Assembly (NCBI GenBank): GCA_964531675.1
Contig: CAZHFW010000010.1
Location: forward strand, 39,473-103,472
Direction: 5' to 3'
DNA length: 64,000 nucleotides
DNA from: CAZHFW01 sp964531675
Lineage (GTDB): Bacteria; Planctomycetota; Phycisphaerae; Phycisphaerales; UBA1924
A program made the position numbers and the translations under genes. Under the pieces are notes generated by a model. It did no database searches and was not told the DNA's origin. It was given only the letters and a program-made list of their open reading frames with translations. Positions within the stretch are counted from its first letter, which is position 1; every line of letters starts with the position of its first letter. Positions 1-8,852 of the stretch are shown piece after piece.

Positions 1-101
1 GGTGAAATCTCGCGGACCGGTCGCCGAACCATACGGGTGTCAGGGGCGTGTTTCCGGGATTCGTTCGCGGGAGTACGCCCTGGGGATGCTGGAGGATCGC
101 G

Positions 102-725
102 GTGGAATCGATCGTCTCCCTGTGCCTGGGTCTGGGTCTGGCGGCAGCCTGCGGGCTGCGGGTCTTTGTCCCGCTCCTGGTGATGGCGGTGGGGAGCCGT
201 CTGGGCCTGGTCCACCTCACGCCTGAGTTTGCGATCCTGGGCTCCTGGGGCGCGATCGTCGCGCTTGCCGCGATCTGCTTCGCGGAGATCGCGGCGTACT
301 ACGTGCCTTGGATCGACCACGCGATGGACGCGGTCGCGACACCCGCTGCGGTGCTCGCGGGCGGTCTGGCTGCAGCGGCGCAGATGGGCATCATCAGCCC
401 CGTGCACGTCACCGACGTGTCGGCCCTGGCCGGCGGCGTCTCTTCGTCGTGGATTCATCCCGTGATCGGTGTGGGATCCGCGGTGGTGGGTGGCGCGGTC
501 GCGGGCGCTGTCCAGACGTCGACGGTGGCGGCCCGCTCGGCCACGACCTGGACGACCGCGGGCGTGCTGAACCCGATCGTCTCGACGCTGGAGAACATCG
601 GGGCGCTGGTGCTGAGCGTGCTGGCGATCCTGGTGCCCGCGCTCATCGGCCTGGTGCTGGCGTTCATCCTGCTGCTGGTCGTGCGGTCCTCGCTGCGTCG
701 TCGTGCCGCTGCGGCGCTGGGATGA
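102..725 (+). CDS. DUF4126-type integral membrane protein
   Basis: This predicted 207-residue inner-membrane protein has about five hydrophobic segments: an N-terminal one, then segments near residues 45-65, 80-100 and 125-145, and a long C-terminal one followed by an arginine cluster. The alanine- and glycine-rich helices and the GLRVFVPLL segment near the N-terminus match the DUF4126 family, whose function is unknown. I chose the GTG at 102 because GGAGG lies 6 nt upstream; a longer frame opens at 48 without such a site. No operon partner is visible on the left, where the window begins. The family call is fairly safe, but no function can be given. Confidence 0.75.
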   Translation: MESIVSLCLGLGLAAACGLRVFVPLLVMAVGSRLGLVHLTPEFAILGSWGAIVALAAICFAEIAAYYVPWIDHAMDAVATPAAVLAGGLAAAAQMGIISPVHVTDVSALAGGVSSSWIHPVIGVGSAVVGGAVAGAVQTSTVAARSATTWTTAGVLNPIVSTLENIGALVLSVLAILVPALIGLVLAFILLLVVRSSLRRRAAAALG

Positions 726-1058
726 GCAGTCTCCGCCGACCGGCGTATGGGCCGGTGACTGACGTTCAGAAGCAGGGCCAGCTCGGAGGTACGCCTGGTC
801 GGGTATCGGCGAAGTTCCGACACGGGACTTTGCCCAGCTTGCCATCTTCAAAAAAAGGCGGATCAATATTCATGCGAATCGATGCGTGCGCACGCACGCG
901 GCCGAACGGGAGCGTTCTGGTGAAGAATTCGTTCGTGATTCGGGAATTTATCCATCGATGTCAATGAAAGGCGGTTAGCATCCGCCCAGTGTCCCCATAG
1001 GAGGGCTGTGCGTTCGCGCAGCTGCAGGGACAGGTTTCATAGTTTGGGAGAGACAGAC
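726..1058. other. intergenic region upstream of the PEP-CTERM-like gene
   Basis: I see no gene in these 333 bases. A TAGCAT hexamer at 976-981 could be the -10 box for the secreted protein gene downstream, which would give a leader of about 70 nt. An AGGAGGG run at 999-1005 sits 2 nt before an in-frame GTG at 1008; that spacing is too short for an efficient site. No terminator is apparent after the DUF4126 gene. Confidence 0.4.
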
Positions 1059-1874
1059 ATGATGGGTATTCGTTTTGCGTCGCTCGCTGTGGCGGGCATG
1101 GTTGCGTCGTCCGCCAGCGCGGGCCTGCTGTTCTCGACGGGCTTCGAAGCGGCTGAGGGTTACACCTCGGGCTCGCAGCTCGCCTCCAACGCCAACTGGA
1201 GCGGCAGCGGCCAGGACACCGCGGGCTGGGGCATCACCAACACGACGGTCGGCGGCTCGGGCGCCAAGAACGGCAGCCAGTGGATTCTCGCCAACGCTCC
1301 GACGGCGGCGGTTCCCACCCGCTGGCAGTGGACCAACGCTCCGGTGACCGACTTCTCCGTGAACTCCACGGTCGTCGGCTCCGCTGACATCAAGCTCGTC
1401 AGCCCCGCCTCGGGCTCGGTCACCCGCAGCACCGTCGCCGGCCTCCAGATGTACACCGCAGCCGTGGACCTGATCTGCCAGATCGGCGTCCTGGTCGATG
1501 CCGAGAACACCTACGGCCTCGGCGCTGGCCGCATGGTTCTCCAGCTCAGCTTCGGCGACGCCACCGGCGTCGCCTACGACCTGGGCGCCAGCAACGTCCT
1601 CAACACCTACGTCAACCTCGGCCTTGCGGTGAACTTCCAGACCAACACCGTGACGGGCTACTACAACGGCGTCGCCCTCCCCGACGTGGGCTCCGCCGGC
1701 GGATTCTCCGACTTCCACGATCTGGACATGATCGTCGGTCGCTCGACCACCACGACCGGCGGCACCGCGGCCCGCGCCGGCTTTGACAACTACAGCGTTT
1801 CCACGGTCCCCACCCCCGGCGCGATCGCCCTCCTGGGCGTGGCCGGCTTGGCATCGCGCCGCCGCCGCGCCTGA
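1059..1874 (+). CDS. secreted protein with PEP-CTERM-like sorting tail
   Basis: This is an exported protein of 271 residues. A signal peptide occupies roughly residues 1-21, ending at SASA before GLLFSTGFE. The middle is rich in Gly, Ser, Thr and Asn and reads like a beta-sandwich of the LamG/concanavalin type, though that fold is only inferred. The C-terminus carries a PTPGAIALLG segment, a short hydrophobic stretch and RRRRA, the tripartite layout of PEP-CTERM-like signals common in Phycisphaerae, which an exosortase-type system would process. ATG 1059 is preferred because GGGAGAG lies just upstream; ATG 1062 is equally possible. A strong terminator follows, so the gene is probably monocistronic. 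Confidence 0.85.
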   Translation: MMGIRFASLAVAGMVASSASAGLLFSTGFEAAEGYTSGSQLASNANWSGSGQDTAGWGITNTTVGGSGAKNGSQWILANAPTAAVPTRWQWTNAPVTDFSVNSTVVGSADIKLVSPASGSVTRSTVAGLQMYTAAVDLICQIGVLVDAENTYGLGAGRMVLQLSFGDATGVAYDLGASNVLNTYVNLGLAVNFQTNTVTGYYNGVALPDVGSAGGFSDFHDLDMIVGRSTTTTGGTAARAGFDNYSVSTVPTPGAIALLGVAGLASRRRRA

Positions 1875-1934
1875 TCGGGTCTGCTTCTGACTTCCTCCCG
1901 GGGGCCGCAAGGGGCCCTCGGCAGAGTCTGCTCG

Positions 1935-1968
1935 GGGCGTCCGGCTTCTCAGGCCGGACGCCCTTTTT
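1935..1968 (+). terminator. rho-independent terminator
   Basis: A perfect 11-bp stem (GGGCGTCCGGC at 1935-1945 against its complement at 1953-1963) with a 7-nt loop is followed directly by five T residues. It lies 60 nt after the stop codon of the PEP-CTERM-like gene. Confidence 0.92.
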
Positions 1969-2116
1969 CGTTGCCCGAGCCCCTCCAAGGCCCGATACTG
2001 GCCGGAGAACGCCCTTTCGGGGAGGACGCAATCGGTTGCCCCGTCGGGCGTTAGACAGGCGGGTTCTGTCCGGGAAGCTCCGGACGGACCGGTTTGAACC
2101 GAAGGCGGGTGCGAGC

Positions 2117-3673
2117 ATGATCGGAGCGCAAGGCAGGGGTGCGGACGACAAGCTTCCAGCGAGCATGAAGCCCATTGCGGCAGCAGCCTTCGGGTACGAC
2201 CAGGCGCGGCACCTGCTCTGGCGTGCGGGCTTTGGCGGCACCCCCAAGCAGATCCAGACGCTCGCCTCCTGGGGCCCCGAAAAGTCCGTCGACTATCTCC
2301 TGAACTTCGATCAGGTGAAGTACGACGCGCCGGGCTCGAACCTGTTCGATCGCGACATCATGCGCCCTCCCACCGAGGAGGAGCGCCGGATGTACGCCGC
2401 GGCGCAGAAGAACAAGGACGAGGATGTTCTGGCCCAGGCCAGGCTCCGTCGTCAGGAGATGCAGCGCAAGGACCGCCAGCAGATCGCGGAAGTCCAGAAG
2501 TGGTGGCTCAAGCGGATGATCGAGTCGCCGCGCCCCGCGGAAGAGAAGCTGACGCTCTTCTGGCATGGGCACTTTGCGACCAGCTATCGCACGATCGAGA
2601 ACAGCTACCACATGTACCTGCAGAACGAGATGTTCCGGGCCAACGCTGCCGGGAGCTTCCGCGAGCTTCTGCGGGGGATCATCCGTGATCCGGCCATGCT
2701 GGCGTATCTGAACAACAACCAGAGCCGGAAGAATCACCCCAACGAGAATCTGGCCCGCGAGATCATGGAGCTCTTCGCGCTGGGCATCGGGAACTACACC
2801 GAGAAGGACATCAAGGAGGGCGCGCGGGCGCTGACCGGATACACCTTCAAGGACGACGAGTTCCAGTTCGACAAGAAGAACCACGACGAAGGGAACAAGA
2901 CCATCCTGGGCCGCACCGGCCCGATGGACGGGGACGACTTCGTCGAGACGATCCTGGCCCAGCCCGCGTGCGCGTACTACATCTCGCGCAGGCTTTACCA
3001 CTTCTTCGTCGCCGAGCTGCCGCCTCTGGAGCACACGACCTCGGGCGACACCGAGATCGATCCTGGGTCTCGTGGAGTCATCCGCGAGATGGCCCAGAAC
3101 CTCGTGAACGCCAAGTACGAGCTCAAGCCGATGCTCAAGAGGCTCTGGATGAGCGAGCACTTCTACGCGCCAAGGCTCATGAACGAGCAGATCAAGAGCC
3201 CCGCGGTTCTGGTCGTCGGCGCGATCCGCTCGCTCAACACCCCCGCCCGCGACATCGGGATCCTCAACGACGCCATGGACCTGATGGGCCAGAGCATCAT
3301 GTTCCCGCCGAGCGTGAAGGGATGGGACGGCGGACGCTCGTGGATCAACACCTCCACGCTCTTTGTCCGCCAGAACATCATGGCCTTCCTGCTCACCGGG
3401 AAGAAGCCCAATGGCTACGACCCCACCGCGGACACCCTGCCTTACGACCCCATGGATCTGCTCAGCGAGCTGACCAAGGCGGACCCGGCGGCAGCCAGCG
3501 ATCAGCAGAAGGTCGTGGACTACCTGCTCAGGCTCACGCTCGGGCGCTCGCCCGAAGCGGCGCGGGCCCAGCTCGGCGCGTTCCTCGCGCAGTTCGGCGG
3601 GGCGCTGGACAAGGACATCGTCACCGGGGCGCTGCTGCTCATCACAGCCATGCCCGAGTATCAGTTGTGCTGA
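2117..3673 (+). CDS. DUF1800 domain-containing protein
   Basis: This 518-residue protein has the DUF1800 layout. An N-terminal ARHLLWRAGFGGTP motif is followed by a helical region with FWHGHFATS, then NENLAREIMELFALGIG and ARALTGYTF, and finally LGRSPEA near the C-terminus. The family's biochemical role is unknown. It is very often paired with a Tat-exported DUF1501 protein in planctomycetes, as here, where the DUF1501 gene starts 41 nt downstream. The start is uncertain. ATG 2117 has a weak AAGG upstream, an in-frame codon at 2036 would lengthen the protein, and ATG 2165 would shorten it. No signal peptide is obvious from any of these starts. Confidence 0.88.
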   Translation: MIGAQGRGADDKLPASMKPIAAAAFGYDQARHLLWRAGFGGTPKQIQTLASWGPEKSVDYLLNFDQVKYDAPGSNLFDRDIMRPPTEEERRMYAAAQKNKDEDVLAQARLRRQEMQRKDRQQIAEVQKWWLKRMIESPRPAEEKLTLFWHGHFATSYRTIENSYHMYLQNEMFRANAAGSFRELLRGIIRDPAMLAYLNNNQSRKNHPNENLAREIMELFALGIGNYTEKDIKEGARALTGYTFKDDEFQFDKKNHDEGNKTILGRTGPMDGDDFVETILAQPACAYYISRRLYHFFVAELPPLEHTTSGDTEIDPGSRGVIREMAQNLVNAKYELKPMLKRLWMSEHFYAPRLMNEQIKSPAVLVVGAIRSLNTPARDIGILNDAMDLMGQSIMFPPSVKGWDGGRSWINTSTLFVRQNIMAFLLTGKKPNGYDPTADTLPYDPMDLLSELTKADPAAASDQQKVVDYLLRLTLGRSPEAARAQLGAFLAQFGGALDKDIVTGALLLITAMPEYQLC

Positions 3674-3713
3674 ACGATTCGAAGGTGGGACCGGCTCGTC
3701 GGAAGGACCTGCA

Positions 3714-5060
3714 ATGGGCATGAACGACCACACAGCTTGGACGCGGCGCGAGTTCATCGGCAACGGGCTGATCATGGCCTCCGCGGCCCTCACGCTCCCC
3801 TCATTCCTGCAGCGCTCGGCGCTGGCGCTCCCCGCAGCAGCCTCGGGCTCGCTCGCGGGTGTGCCCGAAGACCGCATCCTGGTCGTCCTTCAGCTCTCGG
3901 GAGGAAACGACGGGCTCAACACCGTCGTGCCCTACGGCTTTGACGAGTACCACAAGGCCCGTCCCGGAATCGGCATCAAGCCCACCGAGGCGCTCAAGCT
4001 CGACTCCCAGGCCGCCGGCGCCGCGGGCATCGGTCTGCACCCCGCGATGACCGGGATGAAGGACCTGTACGACGCGGGCCTGCTCTCGGTCGTTCAGGGC
4101 GTCGGGTATCCCAATCCGGACCGCTCGCACTTCCGCTCGATGGACATCTGGCAGACCGCCGACACCAGCGGCACAGGCGACGGCTGGCTCGGACGCTATC
4201 TCGACAGCGAGTGCTGCGGCTACGGCAAAGGCGAGAGCGGCAAGGCCGAAGCAGCCAAGAAGAACGCCAAGACCGACTCCACCGCGCCGGGCATCGCGAT
4301 CGGGCGCAGCGCACCCCTGGCCATGCAGGGACGCTCGTTCAAGCCCGTGAGCTTTGAGAACACGGACCTGTTCCGCTGGATCGGCAACGACATCCACCAG
4401 TCGCTCCGCCAGCCTTACCAGGACCTCAACCGCCGCGGTGATGGCGGCGCCGAGGCCGCTCCCGACACCAACAGCAACTTCCTGCTGCGCACCGCGCTGG
4501 ACGCGCAGGTCTCGAGCGATCTGATCCGCAAGGCGGTCGCGAGCAAGCCTCTGGTCGATTTCCCCGCCAACGAGCTCGGACGCCAGATGGCGATGGTCTC
4601 GAGCATGATCCGCGCGGGTCTCCGGACGCGCGTGTACTACGTCTCGCTCGGCGGGTTCGACACCCACGCGGGCCAGGGCGGCGCTCAGGGTCGCCAGTCC
4701 CAGCTTCTCCAGCAGGTCGCGCAGACGCTCAAGGCGTTCTACGCGGATCTGAAGCAGCAGGGCAACGAAGGCCGCGTGCTCACCATGACCTTCTCCGAGT
4801 TCGGGCGTCGCGTCGGACAGAACGCTTCGGGCGGCACCGACCACGGCACCGCGGCCCCCATGTTCCTGGCGGGCCCCATGGTCAAGCCCGGCGTCTACGG
4901 CGAGCACCCCTCGCTCACCGATCTGGATCAGGGCGACCTCAAGTACCGCATCGACTTCCGAACGATCTACGCCTCGATCCTCGAGGACTGGATGAAGGTC
5001 GACAGCAAGAAGGTCCTCGAAGGAAGCTTCACGCCCGCCAAGGTGATCAAGAAGGCCTGA
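3714..5060 (+). CDS. DUF1501 protein with Tat signal
   Basis: This 448-residue protein begins with a twin-arginine signal (TRREFIGNG followed by a hydrophobic stretch, residues about 10-35), so it is probably exported folded. The body carries the DUF1501 pattern: VLQLSGGNDGLNTVVPY, then DRSHFRSMDIWQTA, GGFDTHAGQ, TFSEFGRRVGQN and GGTDHGTAAPMFLAG, which resembles an alkaline phosphatase or sulfatase-like metal site. Its activity is unknown. GGAAGGA lies 7-8 nt upstream of the ATG. It forms a two-gene unit with the DUF1800 gene and converges on the glycoside hydrolase gene. Confidence 0.9.
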   Translation: MGMNDHTAWTRREFIGNGLIMASAALTLPSFLQRSALALPAAASGSLAGVPEDRILVVLQLSGGNDGLNTVVPYGFDEYHKARPGIGIKPTEALKLDSQAAGAAGIGLHPAMTGMKDLYDAGLLSVVQGVGYPNPDRSHFRSMDIWQTADTSGTGDGWLGRYLDSECCGYGKGESGKAEAAKKNAKTDSTAPGIAIGRSAPLAMQGRSFKPVSFENTDLFRWIGNDIHQSLRQPYQDLNRRGDGGAEAAPDTNSNFLLRTALDAQVSSDLIRKAVASKPLVDFPANELGRQMAMVSSMIRAGLRTRVYYVSLGGFDTHAGQGGAQGRQSQLLQQVAQTLKAFYADLKQQGNEGRVLTMTFSEFGRRVGQNASGGTDHGTAAPMFLAGPMVKPGVYGEHPSLTDLDQGDLKYRIDFRTIYASILEDWMKVDSKKVLEGSFTPAKVIKKA

Positions 5061-5099
5061 ACACGCTCGGCGACCTTCGTGTGAAAGACGCCAGCCCGC

Positions 5100-7397
5100 T
5101 CACTTGGCGGGGCTGAGCGAGGTCAGTCCGACGTCGATGTACTGGCCGCCCTTGGTCTGGGCGCAGTGCACCGCGATCGTGACGGGTTTGCCCGCGACCA
5201 GTTCGGCAGCAGCCTCGGGCTCGATGGGCACGAGCTTGTAGCTCATGGTGTAGCCCTTGAGTCGGGCCGCGAGCTTGCCGTTGATGTAGACCTCGGCGTC
5301 CTCGTCATGGTGGATCGCCAGGTTGGGAACGCCGGTGATCGCCGCGGGCGTGACCACGCGCCGCATCCAGATTTCCTGGGTATTCCACTCGGTCCCGATG
5401 ATCGCGCCGGGCGTGCCCTTGGTGCCGAAGCCTCCCTTGCCTGTGCGCCAGGAGCCCGCGTCGAAGTCGGTCGCGGTCCAGTTGTCCGCGGGCTTCTCGG
5501 TCACGAAGCGCCAGGGCTCGCCCGCGTCGGCGTTGGGCTCACCCGCGTGCGGCATGACGATGGAGATCACGCCCGCCTTGGCCTGCAGTTCCGCGGTGTC
5601 GTCGTGGACTTTGTCGGGATTGATCTTCCAGATGGCGCGGTCGTAGGTCATCCAGCCATTGACTTCGATCTCGACGTCCGTGGTCTGCGTGTAGACCGCC
5701 GCGGACAGCCCCTGCGCGATCAGGAGCGGGAGCTGGTGGATCTGATCCAGGTACGCCGCGGTGAGCTCGTCCGCGGACTTGTACGAGACATAGCCCCAGT
5801 TGTCCGTGAGCACCCAGGTGTGGCCCGGGACGGGAAGGCCGAGCCCGCCGTACTCGCCAAGCACCGCGGCGCGGGTCGGTTGCAAAGGAGGTGTGCCCGG
5901 ACCCGGGTAGATATGGACATCGAGCACATCGCCATTGCCGGTGTCCGTCCAGCCGCTGGCGCAGTTGACCAGGCGTGACGGGTCCATCTGCTTGACGATG
6001 TCGGTGAGCGACTTGGCCCACTCAAGATCGTTCTGCCCCCAGCCTTCGTTCATGGGGACCCACATCACGATCGAGGGATGGTTCCAGCGTCCTTGCACCA
6101 TCCGGTGGAGTTCGACCTCGAAGTTCTGCTTCCACTCGGTCGTCAGCGCGGGCAGGTGCTGGTCGTCCTTGGTCTTGAAGAACGCGCTGGGCATGTCTTG
6201 CCAGACCATCACGCCGAGCTGATCGCACAGGTAGTAGAACCGGTCAGGCTCCACCTTCACGTGCTTGCGGAGCATGTTCCCGCCCATGCGCTTCACCGCG
6301 AGGATGTCGAACTTCATCGCTTCTTCGTTGGGCGCCGTGTAGAGCCCATCGGGCCAGAATCCCTGGTCGAGCGGGCCGAACATGAACGTGGCGACGCCGT
6401 TGACCGCGAGGCGGTTGATCCCGCGATCATTGACGACCGACACGTCTCGGAGCCCGAAGTAGCTCCCGACTTCATCCATGAGCACGCCGTCGCGCAGGAG
6501 CCTGATTTTCAGGGCGTACAGCGTGGGATGGTCGGGGGTCCACAGTTCGAGGGTCGGGATGGAGAACGTGACCGCCTGACGGCGTGTGGGCAGGTTGGCG
6601 CCGCTGGCGAGCACCTGCCCATCCTTGAGGATCTCGATCTCGAGCCGGTCGCTCGGCCTGACTTCCTTGAGGGACTCAAGCTCTTCGATGATGTGCGTGA
6701 GCGAGACGGTGACCGAGCGCGTCTTGGAGACGGTGTCGATCTTCACGCCGCCGATGGCGACCTTGGGCGTGGGCTCGAGCCAGACGGTCTGCCAGATGCC
6801 GGTGGTGGGGGTGTACCAGATGCCGCTGGGCTTGTCCCACTGCTTGCCGCGAGGCTGGCCTCCCGAGTCGCCCGGATCGGTGACGAGCACTTCGACGGTG
6901 TTCGGTCCGTCCTTCACGAGCGCGGTGATGTCGAAAGAGAAGCTGTCGTATCCGCCCTTGTGCTCGCCGACCTTGGAGCCATTGACCAGGACGGTGGTCT
7001 GCCAGTCGACAGCTCCGAAGTGCAGGTTCACGCGCTGGCTGTTGGTGCGCCAGTCGGCAGGGACCTCGAAGGTTCGCCGGTAGCGCAGCGTCTGGTCCTT
7101 GCTCACCCGCCGCGCAACGCCCGAGAGGGCAGACTCGACGGGGAACGGGACCAGGATCTTGCCATCCCACTTCTCAGGCGCATCGGCGCCCTCGTGGATG
7201 GCGTACTCCCAAAGGCCATTGAGGTTCATCCAGCGTTCACGCGTGAGCTGTGGGCGTGGATACTCAGGCCAGGCCTTGTTCGGGTCGACGTCCTTGGCCC
7301 AGCGGGTTTTGAGCGTGCCTTCGACAGGCTTCCAGTCCTGGGCCAACAGGGCCAGCGCGAGGGAGGCGGACGCGACGAGGGCGAGCAGGAGCCGCAT
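5100..7397 (-). CDS. exported glycoside hydrolase family 2 enzyme
   Basis: This 765-residue enzyme has a signal peptide (MRLLLALVASASLALALLAQ) and the GH2 order of domains: a jelly-roll sugar-binding domain (to about 200), an immunoglobulin-like domain, and a TIM barrel from about 320. The likely acid/base is Glu451 in MNEGWGQND and the likely nucleophile is Glu515 in LGEYGG. A C-terminal jelly-roll-like module (about 620-765) follows. Family members cleave beta-galactosides, beta-glucuronides or related links; the substrate cannot be read from the sequence. ATG 7397 is chosen for the signal peptide; a GTG at 7436 abuts the waaA stop codon, so translation may be coupled. Periplasmic or extracellular polysaccharide turnover is the likely role. 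Confidence 0.88.
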   Translation of the reverse strand: MRLLLALVASASLALALLAQDWKPVEGTLKTRWAKDVDPNKAWPEYPRPQLTRERWMNLNGLWEYAIHEGADAPEKWDGKILVPFPVESALSGVARRVSKDQTLRYRRTFEVPADWRTNSQRVNLHFGAVDWQTTVLVNGSKVGEHKGGYDSFSFDITALVKDGPNTVEVLVTDPGDSGGQPRGKQWDKPSGIWYTPTTGIWQTVWLEPTPKVAIGGVKIDTVSKTRSVTVSLTHIIEELESLKEVRPSDRLEIEILKDGQVLASGANLPTRRQAVTFSIPTLELWTPDHPTLYALKIRLLRDGVLMDEVGSYFGLRDVSVVNDRGINRLAVNGVATFMFGPLDQGFWPDGLYTAPNEEAMKFDILAVKRMGGNMLRKHVKVEPDRFYYLCDQLGVMVWQDMPSAFFKTKDDQHLPALTTEWKQNFEVELHRMVQGRWNHPSIVMWVPMNEGWGQNDLEWAKSLTDIVKQMDPSRLVNCASGWTDTGNGDVLDVHIYPGPGTPPLQPTRAAVLGEYGGLGLPVPGHTWVLTDNWGYVSYKSADELTAAYLDQIHQLPLLIAQGLSAAVYTQTTDVEIEVNGWMTYDRAIWKINPDKVHDDTAELQAKAGVISIVMPHAGEPNADAGEPWRFVTEKPADNWTATDFDAGSWRTGKGGFGTKGTPGAIIGTEWNTQEIWMRRVVTPAAITGVPNLAIHHDEDAEVYINGKLAARLKGYTMSYKLVPIEPEAAAELVAGKPVTIAVHCAQTKGGQYIDVGLTSLSPAK

Positions 7398-7436
7398 GGG
7401 CAGTGGTTCCGCGGAGTGTGACGCGGACAGCGACAC

Positions 7437-8711
7437 TCACCGCGTGGGAGCGGCTGCCCGCGCCATCGACAATACCAGCTGCGCGTGGCGTTCGCTCGCA
7501 CCTTGCTGGGAACGGATGCAGGATTGTCCCGCCTTGGCCAATGCAGCCCTTCGCCCCGGATCCGCGAGCAGCTCGGCGATGAGGCCAGGGAGCGTCTGGC
7601 GCGTGGCCCGGCACAGGCCGCCCGCACGCTCAAGGGCGTCGACGATGTGCCGGAAGTCGCTGACCGCGGGGCCGATGATCGCGGCCTTGCCCAGGCCGAT
7701 GGGCTCGATCGGATCCGAGCCGAAGAGCTCCCCGAACGAACGCCCGATGATGACCAGATCCGCCAGCGCATAGGCCGCTCGAAGCTCCCCGATCGTGTCC
7801 AGCAGGAAGCGTTCGGTTCCGGGTGCTGCGACCTGCCCCGAGCTTCGCCTCACGCAGGCGCTGGGAACGCCGGTCTTGGGCGCGCGAAGGTCGCGCTCGG
7901 CCTGATCGAACCACTCGGGCTTGCGGGGAGCGCACAAGAGCTGGACTCCCGCGGGCACCGCCTCGTGCAGCAGCGCGTGTTCATCCGGCGCAGTCGAGCC
8001 CGCGACGATCAGCGGCCGGGAGCGATCGATCCCCATCGCGCGGGCCAGCTCCGCTGCTTTGGGCGTCGAGGCGACCGGGTCGGCGTCGGACGCCAGCACG
8101 TTGCCCGCGTCGAACTTCATCGATCCCGTGATGAAGCATCGGTTGGGTTTGACGCCCATGTACTCAAAGCGTGCGGCGTAGTCGGGGTCCTGCACCGCCG
8201 CAAAGTCGAGAGCTGCGAAGCGTTTCCCGATGATCGGGCGGATCTTGCGATAGCCCTTGAAGGACCGCTCGCTCAAACGCCCATTGATCACGCCGATCGG
8301 GATGTGCCGCCTGACGCATGCGTCCACGAAGTTGGGCCAGAGCTCGAGTTCAACCAGCGCCACCGCGTCGGGCTTGGCCAGATCCAGAAAGCGGTTCACG
8401 CTCCGCGAGAAGTCCAGCGGATACCGGCGGACCAGCGCGGTGCTCGAGAAGAGCTCGCGGGCGCGGGCGATGCCGGTGTCCGTGCCCACGGTCACGATGA
8501 CCTCCGCGTGCGGCGTCAGCAAGGGCACGAGCTGGCGAAGGGCGTTCACCTCGCCCACCGAGACCGCGTGCAGCATCACGCGCGGGCGCGTCTTGGCGGG
8601 CAACGGCTCGACATGCCCGAACCGCTCGCGCCACCCTCCCCGGGCCTTGCGGGCCCACACGGGGGCGGTCAGTCCGACCAGGGCGATGTACCCGACGTCG
8701 AGGGCGTTCAT
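7437..8711 (-). CDS. waaA: 3-deoxy-D-manno-octulosonic acid transferase
   Basis: WaaA (KdtA, family GT30) transfers Kdo from CMP-Kdo to the lipid A precursor at the inner membrane. The 424-residue protein has the usual N-terminal membrane anchor, the HAVSVGEVNA motif holding the catalytic glutamate, and a C-terminal nucleotide-binding part with IIGRSFGELFGSDPIEP and GLGKAAIIGP. Its length is normal for the family. Its presence argues for a lipid A-based outer membrane. The gene heads a two-gene minus-strand unit with the GH2 gene and is divergent from the NCS1 permease; the partner is probably a chance neighbour. Confidence 0.93.
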   Translation of the reverse strand: MNALDVGYIALVGLTAPVWARKARGGWRERFGHVEPLPAKTRPRVMLHAVSVGEVNALRQLVPLLTPHAEVIVTVGTDTGIARARELFSSTALVRRYPLDFSRSVNRFLDLAKPDAVALVELELWPNFVDACVRRHIPIGVINGRLSERSFKGYRKIRPIIGKRFAALDFAAVQDPDYAARFEYMGVKPNRCFITGSMKFDAGNVLASDADPVASTPKAAELARAMGIDRSRPLIVAGSTAPDEHALLHEAVPAGVQLLCAPRKPEWFDQAERDLRAPKTGVPSACVRRSSGQVAAPGTERFLLDTIGELRAAYALADLVIIGRSFGELFGSDPIEPIGLGKAAIIGPAVSDFRHIVDALERAGGLCRATRQTLPGLIAELLADPGRRAALAKAGQSCIRSQQGASERHAQLVLSMARAAAPTR

Positions 8712-8852
8712 GCGGAAGGGCGAACTTTACGCGAGCCCCGCTCCACGCGCCGGATGCTGGGGTGGGAACACCCCCGAAACCGATATGCTGAGCGTTCGGC
8801 CCGCGCCGGCCGCGATTCTTGCGCCGGGCAGGCCCATTCCCGGGGGTCGCGC
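8712..8852. promoter_or_regulatory. divergent promoter region waaA / NCS1 permease
   Basis: The 141-bp gap between divergent genes holds a TAAAGT hexamer (8724-8729, minus strand) 12 nt before the waaA ATG. It also holds TATGCT (8784-8789, plus strand) about 60 nt before the permease ATG. No convincing -35 boxes are seen, so both assignments are tentative. Confidence 0.4.

Noticed and set aside
7485..8852. Fusion of an upstream domain to the NCS1 permease
   Set aside because: The extension is antisense to waaA and has no domain character; the permease has a normal start at 8853.
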